Of a stretch of DNA of 26,503 nt, positions 15,441-23,491 are shown piece by piece. The first letter of the stretch is position 1. Each line of letters opens with the position of its first letter. Under the pieces are notes generated by a model. That model was not told where the DNA came from. It ran no database searches and worked only from the letters and a program-made list of their open reading frames with translations. Made by a program: the position numbers and the translations under genes. Origin of the DNA: Candidatus Saccharimonadia bacterium (GTDB lineage Bacteria > Patescibacteriota > Saccharimonadia > Saccharimonadales > UBA4665); contig JALQUD010000001.1 in the NCBI GenBank assembly GCA_023268595.1, positions 26,604 to 53,106 of the forward strand. The letters are read 5' to 3'.

Positions 15441-16424
15441 TTATTGCTGCGAAGGCAGACTTTGCGTGCTGATAGCCTGCTGAAGCTCTTCCGTCTGCGA
15501 AGCAATCTCGTTGCGCTGGGCCACGATCGCATTATAGCGATCTATCAATTGCCGGGTCTCCCCGAGCAGACTATTGTACCGGGCTATAAGCCCGTTGAAT
15601 GGTTCCACACCGGCATTGTATGCCTCGATGCTGCCACTGGCCCGGTACGATTCAAGCTCCTGGCGCCGGTTACCTATCTGACGATCCTGTTGCTCAAGCG
15701 TAGCAGTATTCTGCTTGATCTGCGATCCGAGCTTCGCTAACTGGTCATCGTAGTTACGCACCGTGCTCTGCCGTGACGTAAAGGCTGCCTGATACTTGGC
15801 CGCGTAACCAGCTACGCGTCCACGGTCGATGAAATAGCGCGCATAGTATGATTCGAGTTCGGATGGCAGCTGTGTCACTTCCGTCCCGAAAATGGAATGC
15901 ATCTCGTTGTGCTGCTGGCCAGGCTCTGAAGTCTCATAGCCCTTCAATACACCCCTGATGCGCTCATCCTTCAGCCCGTTATCGGCATAATCCTGCAGCA
16001 TGGCATCGACGCGGGCGCGCTCGGACGACGAAAGACGCTCATAAGCCGCATGCAGCATCTCATGGGCCGCGGTTACTTGCTCGATTCCCGCCAAACGGTC
16101 GTCTTCCACGAGCAATATATGTATGCCACGCTGCCCACCGATATAACAGCCGATGACGATCGTCTGCTCGCTGGCTTGCGGACAGGCCTTGGCGAACGTC
16201 GTTTTGTTCTCGACCTGCGGACGGTTGATGAAAAACAGATGACGCGCCGTATCGGTCATGGTCGTATCGCCGGCCAGATCGTTGACGACACGCGGTGGCG
16301 TATACCCGCGCAATCTAAGCCAATCCGGAATCGCGTACGGGTGGGCGAGAATCCAACCGCCCACCCCCACTAACGCGAAGAAAATGGTCAGTCCGGCAAT
16401 GTGACGGAACCGGCGCAATATCAT
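15441..16424 (-). CDS. Membrane-anchored HExxH (gluzincin-like) protein with C-terminal coiled coil
   Basis: A 327-residue protein I do not recognise as a named family. Residues 8-27 form one hydrophobic N-terminal anchor, followed by an extracytoplasmic part. C81 and C93 could form a disulfide. AAHEMLHAAYERL (119-131) contains the zinc-protease motif HExxH (H121, E122, H125), and EVTQLPSELESYYARYF about 60 residues later could supply a third ligand (Glu). From about 195 to 315 the sequence is heptad-like and rich in Gln/Arg/Glu/Leu, a long helical coiled coil. The layout suggests an envelope metallopeptidase or an inactive relative acting on wall or surface protein. A TATACT box six bases before the ATG, just after clpC, suggests its own leaderless promoter. 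It lies between clpC and radA. Confidence 0.8.
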   Translation of the reverse strand: MILRRFRHIAGLTIFFALVGVGGWILAHPYAIPDWLRLRGYTPPRVVNDLAGDTTMTDTARHLFFINRPQVENKTTFAKACPQASEQTIVIGCYIGGQRGIHILLVEDDRLAGIEQVTAAHEMLHAAYERLSSSERARVDAMLQDYADNGLKDERIRGVLKGYETSEPGQQHNEMHSIFGTEVTQLPSELESYYARYFIDRGRVAGYAAKYQAAFTSRQSTVRNYDDQLAKLGSQIKQNTATLEQQDRQIGNRRQELESYRASGSIEAYNAGVEPFNGLIARYNSLLGETRQLIDRYNAIVAQRNEIASQTEELQQAISTQSLPSQQ

Positions 16425-16430
16425 GCTAAT

Positions 16431-16436
16431 AGTATA
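16431..16436 (-). promoter_or_regulatory. -10 box of the HExxH gene
   Basis: TATACT on the minus strand in the 33-base gap after clpC, six bases before the ATG at 16424. No Shine-Dalgarno sequence. Confidence 0.4.
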
Positions 16437-16457
16437 GCGTAAGCGCTACCGCGCAGA

Positions 16458-18938
16458 CTACTCCGTGACGGTAGTGTAAGCCAATTCGCCATTGCGGGCC
16501 GAGACCTTGATGATCTCACCCTTGGAGTACTGGTCACTCAGTAACGACTCGGCAACTTGGTCCTCAATCGTGTCCTGGATCAGACGGCGCAACGGTCGGA
16601 CACCGTTCTTGGCATCGTAACCATGGTCAAGCAGGTACTGCTTCGTCTGGCTGGTGACATGGATACCAAGGCCTTGTTTCTGCAGGCGCTGGCGAAGCTC
16701 GTCAATCTGCAGGTCAATGATCCGGTAGATATCCTTCTTGGTCAGTCCACGGAAGACCACGACCTTGTCGATGCGGTTAAGCAGTTCCGGACGCATCGTC
16801 TTCTTCAGCGCGTCAAGCACCTTGTCCTTGTTGCGCTCGTGTAGCGCGTCAAGGTCATCGAGGTCACCGGGCGAATCCGCCTGGAAGCCAAGGCTGACTT
16901 CCTTTTGCAGCTTATCAGCGCCGATATTGCTGGTCATGATGACCACGGTGTTCGTAAAATCGATCCGACGGCCCTTGGCATCAGTCAGATATCCGTCCTC
17001 CAACAGCTGCAGGAGCATGTTGAAGACATCGGGGTGGGCCTTCTCGATCTCATCGAACAGTACCAAACTGTATGGCTGGCGCCTGATCTTGTCGGTCAGC
17101 TGGCCACCTTCATCGTAGCCGACGTACCCGGCAGGGGCTCCCACTAAGCGTGAGACATTATGGTGTTCGCCGAATTCAGACATGTCTATCTTGACTAAGG
17201 CATTCTCGGAGCCGTAGAACTCACGGGCCAGCACACGGGCCAGCTCGGTCTTACCGACACCAGTCGGGCCCAAGAAGATGAATGAACCGACCGGACGTTT
17301 CTCACTGCCGATGCCGGAACGGTTGCGACGGATAGCCCGTGCGACAGCCTCGACGGCTTCGCCCTGGCCTATGACATGCTTACCAAGCGTCTTCTCAAGC
17401 TGTAGCAGCGATTTCGCTTCAGCGCTGATGACTTTGGTTGCCGGCACGCCGGTCATACGCGATACGACCCGGGCTATGTCGTCGCTGGTGACGGTCAGAC
17501 GCTTGGCTGACTTCTCGGTGGCACTAAGTTTTTCAAGCTCTTCGGCGATCTGGCTGGCGCGCTGCTTCTCACGGGCAGCCTTCTCGTAATCCTCATTATC
17601 GACGGCGTCTTCGATACGGCCGTTGACAAGCTTCTGTTCTTTCTGAAGCTTGCGTACTTCGGACGACGTCTTACCTTTGTCGACCCGTAGGTGTGCAGCC
17701 GTCTCATCCAGAAGGTCGATGGCTTTGTCGGGCATGAACCGGTCACTGATATAGCGTTTGGCGAGATTGACAGTATCTTCCAACACCTCGTCGCTGATTT
17801 CGACGCCATGGAACTCTTCGTAATGCTTACGCAGTCCACGAAGGATGGCAATCGTCTCAGGAACACTCGTCTCGGGGACCTGCACCGGCTGGAAACGGCG
17901 CTCCAAAGCGGCATCCTTCTCGATATGCTTGGTGTACTCGGCAGTCGTGGTGGCCCCGATGACCTGGATCTTACCACGGGCCAACGCCGGCTTGAGGATA
18001 TTACCCGCGTCCATCGCTCCCTCGGCGGCACCGGCTCCGACGATCAAGTGCATCTCATCGATGAAGACGATAGTGTTACGATCCTTCTCAAGTTCAGCCA
18101 TGACTTTCTTCAGGCGTTCCTCGAATTCACCACGGTACTTGGTACCGGCGATCATGCCGGCCAAGTCGAGCATGACGATGCGCTTATCAAGCAACATATC
18201 AGGCACATCTTCGGCGATGATGCGCTGGGCCAGGCCCTCGACGATAGCCGTCTTACCGACTCCAGGCTCACCGATCAGCACCGGATTGTTCTTGGTGCGG
18301 CGGTTCAGTATGGTCACGACGCGGCGGATCTGGGCTTCGCGGCCCACCACCGGGTCCAGCTTGCCATTACGGGCCTGGGCGGTCATATCGGTCCCAAAGA
18401 AATCCAAAGCCGTCTTACGCTTATTCTTGGTGGCGGTACGGCGTGCTCCGTCTTCGTTGCTACCGCTTTCATCGTATTGCTGCTGATTGAGGAAGTTCTC
18501 CAACTCGCCCATCAATGAGTCGACATCGATACGCATGTCGCGTAGCAGTACCGTCGCGCGGGCGTTCTTCTGGCTCAGGATGCTGTATAAGATGTGTTCG
18601 GTGCCACAGAATTCCTGGGCGTAGTCCTGGGCAGTGTCATAAGCCATCTTCAGCGTCAGTTTGGCGGTCTCGCTCAGACCCTTGGCACCCATGTTGATGA
18701 CCATCGACTTAGGGGAAAGGTTCAGCGCGGTCCGGGCGCGCTCCAGGGTCACGCCGGCACCTTCCAGGATTTTCGCGCCCATGCTGCTATCCTGCGCCAA
18801 CACACCCAGAAGCAGATGTTCGGTGCCTACGTATGGGCTGCCGAAACTACGCGCGATGGCATCGGCGTGCTTGAGGCTATTAAGCGCGTTGTTGGTCAGA
18901 TGATTAAGAAAGTCTTGGAAGCTATTGTCTTGCATCAT
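16458..18938 (-). CDS. clpC: ATP-dependent Clp protease ATP-binding subunit ClpC
   Basis: An 826-residue Hsp100 unfoldase that feeds proteins to ClpP. Two Clp-N repeats cover residues 1-145 (TEHLLLGVLAQDSS and TEHILYSILSQKNA). AAA1 has Walker A GEPGVGKT (223-230) and Walker B IVFIDEMH (about 290-297). A short middle domain follows, with the UVR-like helix RIEDAVDNEDYEKAAREKQR (about 441-460), diagnostic of ClpC rather than ClpB. AAA2 has Walker A GPTGVGKT (557-564), VLFDEIEKAHPDV and a D2-small C-terminal domain. I start it at the ATG at 18938 because AAAGGTGG lies about ten bases before it; a GTG seven codons earlier would include that ribosome site. Transcribed from a CIRCE-controlled promoter. 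Confidence 0.96.
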   Translation of the reverse strand: MMQDNSFQDFLNHLTNNALNSLKHADAIARSFGSPYVGTEHLLLGVLAQDSSMGAKILEGAGVTLERARTALNLSPKSMVINMGAKGLSETAKLTLKMAYDTAQDYAQEFCGTEHILYSILSQKNARATVLLRDMRIDVDSLMGELENFLNQQQYDESGSNEDGARRTATKNKRKTALDFFGTDMTAQARNGKLDPVVGREAQIRRVVTILNRRTKNNPVLIGEPGVGKTAIVEGLAQRIIAEDVPDMLLDKRIVMLDLAGMIAGTKYRGEFEERLKKVMAELEKDRNTIVFIDEMHLIVGAGAAEGAMDAGNILKPALARGKIQVIGATTTAEYTKHIEKDAALERRFQPVQVPETSVPETIAILRGLRKHYEEFHGVEISDEVLEDTVNLAKRYISDRFMPDKAIDLLDETAAHLRVDKGKTSSEVRKLQKEQKLVNGRIEDAVDNEDYEKAAREKQRASQIAEELEKLSATEKSAKRLTVTSDDIARVVSRMTGVPATKVISAEAKSLLQLEKTLGKHVIGQGEAVEAVARAIRRNRSGIGSEKRPVGSFIFLGPTGVGKTELARVLAREFYGSENALVKIDMSEFGEHHNVSRLVGAPAGYVGYDEGGQLTDKIRRQPYSLVLFDEIEKAHPDVFNMLLQLLEDGYLTDAKGRRIDFTNTVVIMTSNIGADKLQKEVSLGFQADSPGDLDDLDALHERNKDKVLDALKKTMRPELLNRIDKVVVFRGLTKKDIYRIIDLQIDELRQRLQKQGLGIHVTSQTKQYLLDHGYDAKNGVRPLRRLIQDTIEDQVAESLLSDQYSKGEIIKVSARNGELAYTTVTE

Positions 18939-19060
18939 TGTTATAATTCCACCTTTCACCGGAGATTGGCTGTGTGATTTCTTACGAGTGTGCTATTTGC
19001 CGTTCGCACAGGCGGCTTGGACTCCGTTAGGCCGCAAGACAGTTTTATTGTCCTATATCA

Positions 19061-19088
19061 ATAATAGCAGTTAGCACTCTCAAGTCAA
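19061..19088 (-). promoter_or_regulatory. clpC promoter (-35 TTGACT, -10 TATTAT)
   Basis: On the minus strand TTGACT (19083-19088) and TATTAT (19061-19066) are separated by 16 bases. The start near 19054 gives a leader of about 115 bases. The -35 lies inside the CIRCE spacer. Confidence 0.7.
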
Positions 19089-19097
19089 GAGTGCTAA
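19071..19097. promoter_or_regulatory. CIRCE operator (HrcA binding site) of clpC
   Basis: TTAGCACTC - nine bases - GAGTGCTAA, an exact match to the CIRCE consensus arms and spacer length. The symmetry extends outward to CAG/CTG, giving 12-bp arms (19068-19100). It covers the -35 and half the spacer of the clpC promoter, so HrcA binding would block RNA polymerase and heat shock would release it. Confidence 0.95.
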
Positions 19098-19161
19098 CTG
19101 TCTAACGTACAGAGCTTGGTACCAGATTACCGGAAGCTAAAACCGGCTGCCGTCAGCTGGG

Positions 19162-20316
19162 CTATTCGCCGTGTTCTTCGATGGCTGAGAGCAGGTTGTT
19201 TTCCAGTTCGGACTTCTTCTTCAGCTTCTGGACCACCGGCTTGGTCTCGGCAGTCGCTTCCTTGGCCGGAGCGGCCTCGCGCTCGGCTTCGATGTCAATC
19301 TCGTAGCCGGTCAGCTTACTGGCCAGACGGACGTTCTGACCGCTGCGGCCGATGGCGATGCTGAGCTGGTCTTCAGGGACGAAGACCTTGGCTTTGGTGG
19401 CAGCGGTGTCGATGTCGACGTGGCCGACCTTGGTCGGGCTCAGCGCGTTGACGATGTAGGCCGCCGGATTCTCATCCCAGACGACGATATCAATCTTTTC
19501 CTGTTCGCCAACTTCGCTCATGACAGCGTTGACACGGGTACCGTGACCACCGACGAAGGTACCGACCGGGTCGACACCCTGGATGTTGCTGGCGACGGCG
19601 ATCTTGCTGCGCACACCGGCTTCACGGGCCAGGCCCTTGATTTCGACGGCACCGCTCTCCATTTCAGGCACTTCAGCGCGGAATAGCCATTCCATGAATT
19701 GGGCGTTGCCACGGCTGACGACCAGCTGTGGGCCGCGGAAGTCACGCTCGACGTCCTTGAGGTAGACCTTAAGACGCTGGCCAGGATAGTACCGCTCGCC
19801 TTGGATCTGCTCGCTGCGCGGCATGATACCCTGGGCGCGACCCAGGTCAATGCGGACGATGTTGCTCTCTACGCGGGCAACCGTTGCATTGATGACGGTA
19901 CCAATCTTGTCCTCGTACTCATTCAGGACGATCTCACGCTCGGCTTCGCGTAAACGCTGCAGGATGACCTGCTTGGCGGTCTGGGCTGCCACGCGGCCAA
20001 AGGATTCGACCTTCTCATGAACCTCGATCATGTCACCGATGACGGCGTCCTTTTTCATGACCTGTGCTTGCTGCAAGCTCAGTTCGTAGGCTTCATCACC
20101 GACGACCTCGACGACTTCTTTGGAGATGTAGGCATCGACTTCACCGCTGTTGAGGTTCATGGTCACTCGTACTTCTTGCTCACGCTCACCATAGTCACGG
20201 CGATAGGCGGCAGCTAGAGCTTGCTCGACGATCTCCTTGACCATGTCTTCGGGCAGGTTCTTCTCTTCGGCGATCGCTTTGACGGCGACGGCCAGCTGTT
20301 TGATATCCAGATCCAT
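19162..20316 (-). CDS. nusA: Transcription termination/antitermination protein NusA
   Basis: A 384-residue RNA-polymerase-binding factor that modulates pausing, hairpin termination and antitermination. Domains: N-terminal RNAP-binding domain (1-125) with EIVEQALAAAYRRDYG; S1 domain (about 130-200) with GTVINATVARVESNIVRIDLG; KH1 (about 200-275) with the NusA signature GPQLVVSRGN; and KH2 with DQLSIAIGRSGQNVRLASKLTG (about 318-339). The C-terminal acidic repeats of proteobacterial NusA are missing, as in Gram-positive-type NusA; the end is an Ala/Lys/Glu-rich tail. The start follows AAGG five bases upstream. A strong promoter and an immediate terminator-like hairpin precede it. It is not in the usual rimP-nusA-infB cluster. 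Confidence 0.96.
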   Translation of the reverse strand: MDLDIKQLAVAVKAIAEEKNLPEDMVKEIVEQALAAAYRRDYGEREQEVRVTMNLNSGEVDAYISKEVVEVVGDEAYELSLQQAQVMKKDAVIGDMIEVHEKVESFGRVAAQTAKQVILQRLREAEREIVLNEYEDKIGTVINATVARVESNIVRIDLGRAQGIMPRSEQIQGERYYPGQRLKVYLKDVERDFRGPQLVVSRGNAQFMEWLFRAEVPEMESGAVEIKGLAREAGVRSKIAVASNIQGVDPVGTFVGGHGTRVNAVMSEVGEQEKIDIVVWDENPAAYIVNALSPTKVGHVDIDTAATKAKVFVPEDQLSIAIGRSGQNVRLASKLTGYEIDIEAEREAAPAKEATAETKPVVQKLKKKSELENNLLSAIEEHGE

Positions 20317-20365
20317 ATGTTTACCTTGTTGTTCCTTTCAGATTTCGAATATTCATTCCGGTACG

Positions 20366-20390
20366 AAAAAAGCCGACCTTCCGGCCGACT
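20366..20390 (-). terminator. Terminator-like hairpin in the nusA leader
   Basis: On the minus strand an 8-bp stem AGUCGGCC / GGUCGGCU (two G-U pairs) closes a GGAA tetraloop and runs directly into a tract of U residues (A-run 20366-20371). It begins about five bases from the predicted RNA 5' end and ends about 50 bases before the nusA ATG. No other minus-strand gene is seen upstream to need it, so it is probably a leader attenuator of nusA. Confidence 0.7.
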
Positions 20391-20401
20391 CGCTAAAGCC
20401 C

Positions 20402-20430
20402 ATTATACCAGCCATCACCATCCGTAGCAA
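20402..20430 (-). promoter_or_regulatory. nusA promoter (-35 TTGCTA, extended -10 TGGTATAAT)
   Basis: On the minus strand TTGCTA (20425-20430), a 17-base spacer and TATAAT (20402-20407) preceded by TGG. It is the best complete sigma-70-type promoter in the window. Start is expected near 20395. Confidence 0.8.
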
Positions 20431-20521
20431 TATGAACCGAGGATGAAGGTACGCTGACGTTACGAATGTGAACCGCACGTCACGGCTTGTGAAATACTCC
20501 ACAAATGATCATCCATGGTGC

Positions 20522-20530
20522 TGTTACAAT
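20522..20530 (+). promoter_or_regulatory. Extended -10 of the M1 aminopeptidase gene
   Basis: TGT-TACAAT, with eight bases to the ATG at 20539. No Shine-Dalgarno sequence. Its position inside a possible upstream reading-frame extension (from 20515) shows that 20539 is the real start. The 20317-20538 region between nusA and this gene holds two divergent promoters and the nusA leader hairpin. Confidence 0.55.
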
Positions 20531-20538
20531 GTTCAGAT

Positions 20539-23115
20539 ATGAGCAAAGCAGTCACCCGTCTATACAACTCCTTCCAACCAGAACACTACGACCTCCGGCT
20601 CGAGCCCGATGCCACCAGCGGTATCGCCCGCGGCTCGGTAACCATACGAGGTAAGCGCGTCGGCAAACCGAGTAGCCGCATGACTTTCCACGGGCTCGGT
20701 ATCACGGTGCTGGCCGCGACCATCACCAAGCACGATAAGAAACTTGGTGACGTCAGCGTCGAGATCAGCCGCATCAATACCCAGGAGACACTTAACGAGA
20801 TCCGCCTGCACACCGAAACCATGCTCTACCCCGGGGATTACACGATCAGCCTGGACTTCGAGTCCAAGGTCCAGGACAGCATGCACGGGATCTATAAGAG
20901 CCGCTACACACGCGATGGCAAAGATCTGGTACTCATCTCCACGCAGTTCGAGAGCCACCACGCCCGTGAAGCTTTCCCGTGTATAGATGAGCCTGAAGCC
21001 AAGGCCACCATCGACCTGACGCTGGTCACGGCAGCCGATGAGACCGTCATCAGCAACATGCCCGCCGTCTCACAGGAAGTCGAAGACGACAGGCTGGTCA
21101 GCGTTTTCCAGACGACGCCACGGATGTCGACCTATCTGTTGGCCTTCGCGATTGGCGAGATGCAGCACAAGACCACCAAGACCAAAGATGGCGTATCGGT
21201 CAGCGTCTATGCCACGCTCAACCACCGTCCCGAGGCACTCGATTTCGCACTGGAGACCACCCGCCGCTGCATCGAATTCTTCAACGAATACTATGGCGTC
21301 CCGTACCCACTGCCCAAATGCGATATGGTAGCAATCCCGGACTTTTCATCGGCAGCCATGGAGAATTGGGGATTAGTAACCTACCGCGAACCATTCATAT
21401 TGGCCGACCCGGCCAGCGCCGGCCAAAGCACCCGCGAACTGATCGCCACGGTCATCTGCCACGAGTTATCGCACCAATGGTTCGGTAATCTGGTCACCAT
21501 GAAATGGTGGGACGATCTGTGGCTAAACGAAAGTTTCGCCAACGTCATGGAATATGTCGGTGTCGACGCCCTGTTTCCCGACTGGCATGTCTTTAACAGC
21601 TTCACCGCCGGTGAAGGCCTATCTGCCTTCCGCCGTGACAGTATCGCCGGTGTCCAGTCCATCAAGACCGAGGTCAAGCATCCCGATGAGATCAGCACGC
21701 TGTTCGATCCATCAATCGTCTATGCCAAGGGTGGCCGGCTGATCAATATGCTCCGTACCTATATCGGTGACGATGATTTCCGCAAGGGCCTCAAAGCCTA
21801 CTTCGACAAGCACGCGTATGGCAACACCACCGGCGACGACCTTTGGGCAGCGCTCAGCCAGGCCAGTGGCAAAGATGTCGGCGCCTTCATGGATCCATGG
21901 CTGAAGCAGTCAGGCTTCCCGTTGCTACGTGTCGACCAGAACGATGGTTCGGTGACGGTCGAGCAACGGCACCTACTGCTCGACAACTCCAAAGCTGACG
22001 CCGACCGTATCTGGCCGGTGCCGCTGTTCGCCACCGATGCGGGCGCACCGGAGGTGCTGGACACCGCTTCGACCTCGTTCAAAGCTCAGAACGAGGATTA
22101 CATCCGCGTGAACCAAGGCGCCGTCGGACATTACGTCGTGGAGTACGCCCAGGCAGCACACCGGAATTGGCTGGCCGGGCTAGTCGATACCAAGACACTC
22201 AATGAGAGTGAACGCCTGATGTTACTGAGCGATAGCACCATGCTCGCCCGCAGTGGCAGCACCAGCATCGCCGACAGTCTGGAATTACTCGAGCACTATG
22301 GCCAGGAAGACGCTGAACCGGTCTGGGATATCATGTCATTAGTCTTGGCCGATGTCAGACGGTTCATCGATGCCGAACCACAGCTGGAAGACCACATCAA
22401 ATCCCAGATACGTAGCCTTATCACGACCCAGTATGAGCGGCTTGGCTGGGATGAACGCGAGGGCGAATCAGCCCAGGACACCAAGCTGCGCGGCACGATC
22501 CTGGGACTTGGCGCCTATGCTGAACACCCGGAGATAAAGCAGCAGGCACTCGACCTGTTCGCAGCCTACCGGAAAGACTCTTCGGTCGTGAGCTCGGAAC
22601 TACGGGGTATCATATTCACCTGCGCCGTCCGCTATGGCGAAGAAGCCGACTTTGACTACCTGCTGAAGCTGGAGTCCGAGACATCCGACCCGACCATCAA
22701 GCAGGAGTTACTGGCCGCGCTCAGCTCCACCCGTGACACGCTCAAGGGGGCACTCCTGCTTGCCAGGTTGAAAGACCCCAAAGCGGTACGGCCACACGAT
22801 GTAGACCACTGGTTGGTCTACCTGATGCGCAGCCGCTATAACCAGGAACAATCCTGGCAATGGTTGCGTGATGAATGGCCGTGGATTGAAAAGCAGTTTG
22901 GTGGCGACAAATCGTATGACTCATTCCCCCGCTATGCCGCCAGCGCCTTCAATACCAGGCAGCGGCTTGATGAATACCGAGCTTTCTTCAGCCCGATGGT
23001 AGACCAGCCACTGCTGACCCGGAACATCACCATGGGTATTGAAGAGCTGGAAAACCGTATTGACTGGATTGAGCGTGACCTGACTAAGGTCAACGATTTC
23101 TACGGCCTGTCGTAG
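20539..23115 (+). CDS. M1 family zinc aminopeptidase (ERAP/tricorn-interacting factor type)
   Basis: An 858-residue metallo-aminopeptidase that removes N-terminal residues from peptides, probably in the cytoplasm since no signal peptide is seen. The N-terminal beta domain (1-200) has FESHHAREAFPCIDEPEAKA. The N-terminus-recognition motif is AAMEN (272-276). The zinc site is H308-E309-x-x-H312 in HELSHQWFGN, with E331 in LWLNESFAN. The transition-state Tyr is Y395 in VYAKGGRL. The C-terminal half (about 500-858) is the all-helical ERAP1_C-like domain. Architecture and length match eukaryote-like/actinobacterial M1 enzymes rather than E. coli PepN. The start is set by the -10 at 20525. It likely recycles peptides in an organism dependent on outside amino acids; that is inference. 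Confidence 0.95.
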   Translation: MSKAVTRLYNSFQPEHYDLRLEPDATSGIARGSVTIRGKRVGKPSSRMTFHGLGITVLAATITKHDKKLGDVSVEISRINTQETLNEIRLHTETMLYPGDYTISLDFESKVQDSMHGIYKSRYTRDGKDLVLISTQFESHHAREAFPCIDEPEAKATIDLTLVTAADETVISNMPAVSQEVEDDRLVSVFQTTPRMSTYLLAFAIGEMQHKTTKTKDGVSVSVYATLNHRPEALDFALETTRRCIEFFNEYYGVPYPLPKCDMVAIPDFSSAAMENWGLVTYREPFILADPASAGQSTRELIATVICHELSHQWFGNLVTMKWWDDLWLNESFANVMEYVGVDALFPDWHVFNSFTAGEGLSAFRRDSIAGVQSIKTEVKHPDEISTLFDPSIVYAKGGRLINMLRTYIGDDDFRKGLKAYFDKHAYGNTTGDDLWAALSQASGKDVGAFMDPWLKQSGFPLLRVDQNDGSVTVEQRHLLLDNSKADADRIWPVPLFATDAGAPEVLDTASTSFKAQNEDYIRVNQGAVGHYVVEYAQAAHRNWLAGLVDTKTLNESERLMLLSDSTMLARSGSTSIADSLELLEHYGQEDAEPVWDIMSLVLADVRRFIDAEPQLEDHIKSQIRSLITTQYERLGWDEREGESAQDTKLRGTILGLGAYAEHPEIKQQALDLFAAYRKDSSVVSSELRGIIFTCAVRYGEEADFDYLLKLESETSDPTIKQELLAALSSTRDTLKGALLLARLKDPKAVRPHDVDHWLVYLMRSRYNQEQSWQWLRDEWPWIEKQFGGDKSYDSFPRYAASAFNTRQRLDEYRAFFSPMVDQPLLTRNITMGIEELENRIDWIERDLTKVNDFYGLS

Positions 23116-23128
23116 CTCCGGAACCACA

Positions 23129-23470
23129 TCAGCTAAGCATCGTTATGGTGGTCACATCGAATGATGGGCCGCCAATTTCTATCACGCCCAGCTCATAACG
23201 GCCATGCCACCGGTATACCGAAACCCATAGCTCGGCCGCCCGCCGCATACGGTGGAGTTTTGCCGGTCCAACATAATCAAAACCGCCACCCTGGCGCCGT
23301 TGCGAGCGGTATTTGACCTCGATGAAGAATACCGTCCGGTCCTTGCCGACCACCAGATCGATCTCGCACATCGGGCGCCGCCAATTACGGCAGATCGGCG
23401 TATAGCCTTGACGATGTAAGTAGTGTAAGGCCGCCGTTTCGGCGCGGCGCCCGATAGATACCGTGTCCAT
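23129..23470 (-). CDS. yraN: YraN family (UPF0102) putative endonuclease
   Basis: A 113-residue protein of the UPF0102 family, which has a restriction-endonuclease-like fold. Visible: the N-terminal GRRAETAALHYLHRQGY, CRNWRRPMCEIDLVV with the catalytic-type E/D pair (CEIDLV), and FFIEVKYRSQ with the E-x-K motif. Length is typical. Its role is not settled; it is usually found next to rnhB, as here (12-base gap), suggesting a nucleic-acid maintenance function. Its weak ribosome site (CAGG) lies in a small hairpin. It is convergent with the aminopeptidase gene. Confidence 0.9.
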   Translation of the reverse strand: MDTVSIGRRAETAALHYLHRQGYTPICRNWRRPMCEIDLVVGKDRTVFFIEVKYRSQRRQGGGFDYVGPAKLHRMRRAAELWVSVYRWHGRYELGVIEIGGPSFDVTTITMLS

Positions 23471-23473
23471 AAC

Positions 23474-23491
23474 CTGACGATATCACGTCAG
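23474..23491 (-). promoter_or_regulatory. Small hairpin over the rnhB stop and yraN ribosome site
   Basis: CTGACG / CGTCAG arms with a 6-base loop straddle the rnhB TGA and include part of the CAGG before the yraN ATG. It could make yraN translation depend on ribosomes finishing rnhB. A 6-bp stem may also be chance. Confidence 0.3.

Noticed and set aside
17691..18518. Long open frame (275 codons) antisense to clpC
   Set aside because: It lies wholly inside a well-conserved gene and is a codon-bias shadow with no family features.
19101..19161. Possible nusA terminator (short GCTG-ACGG-CAGC stem then TTTT)
   Set aside because: Only a 4-bp stem with a displaced T4; too weak to list.
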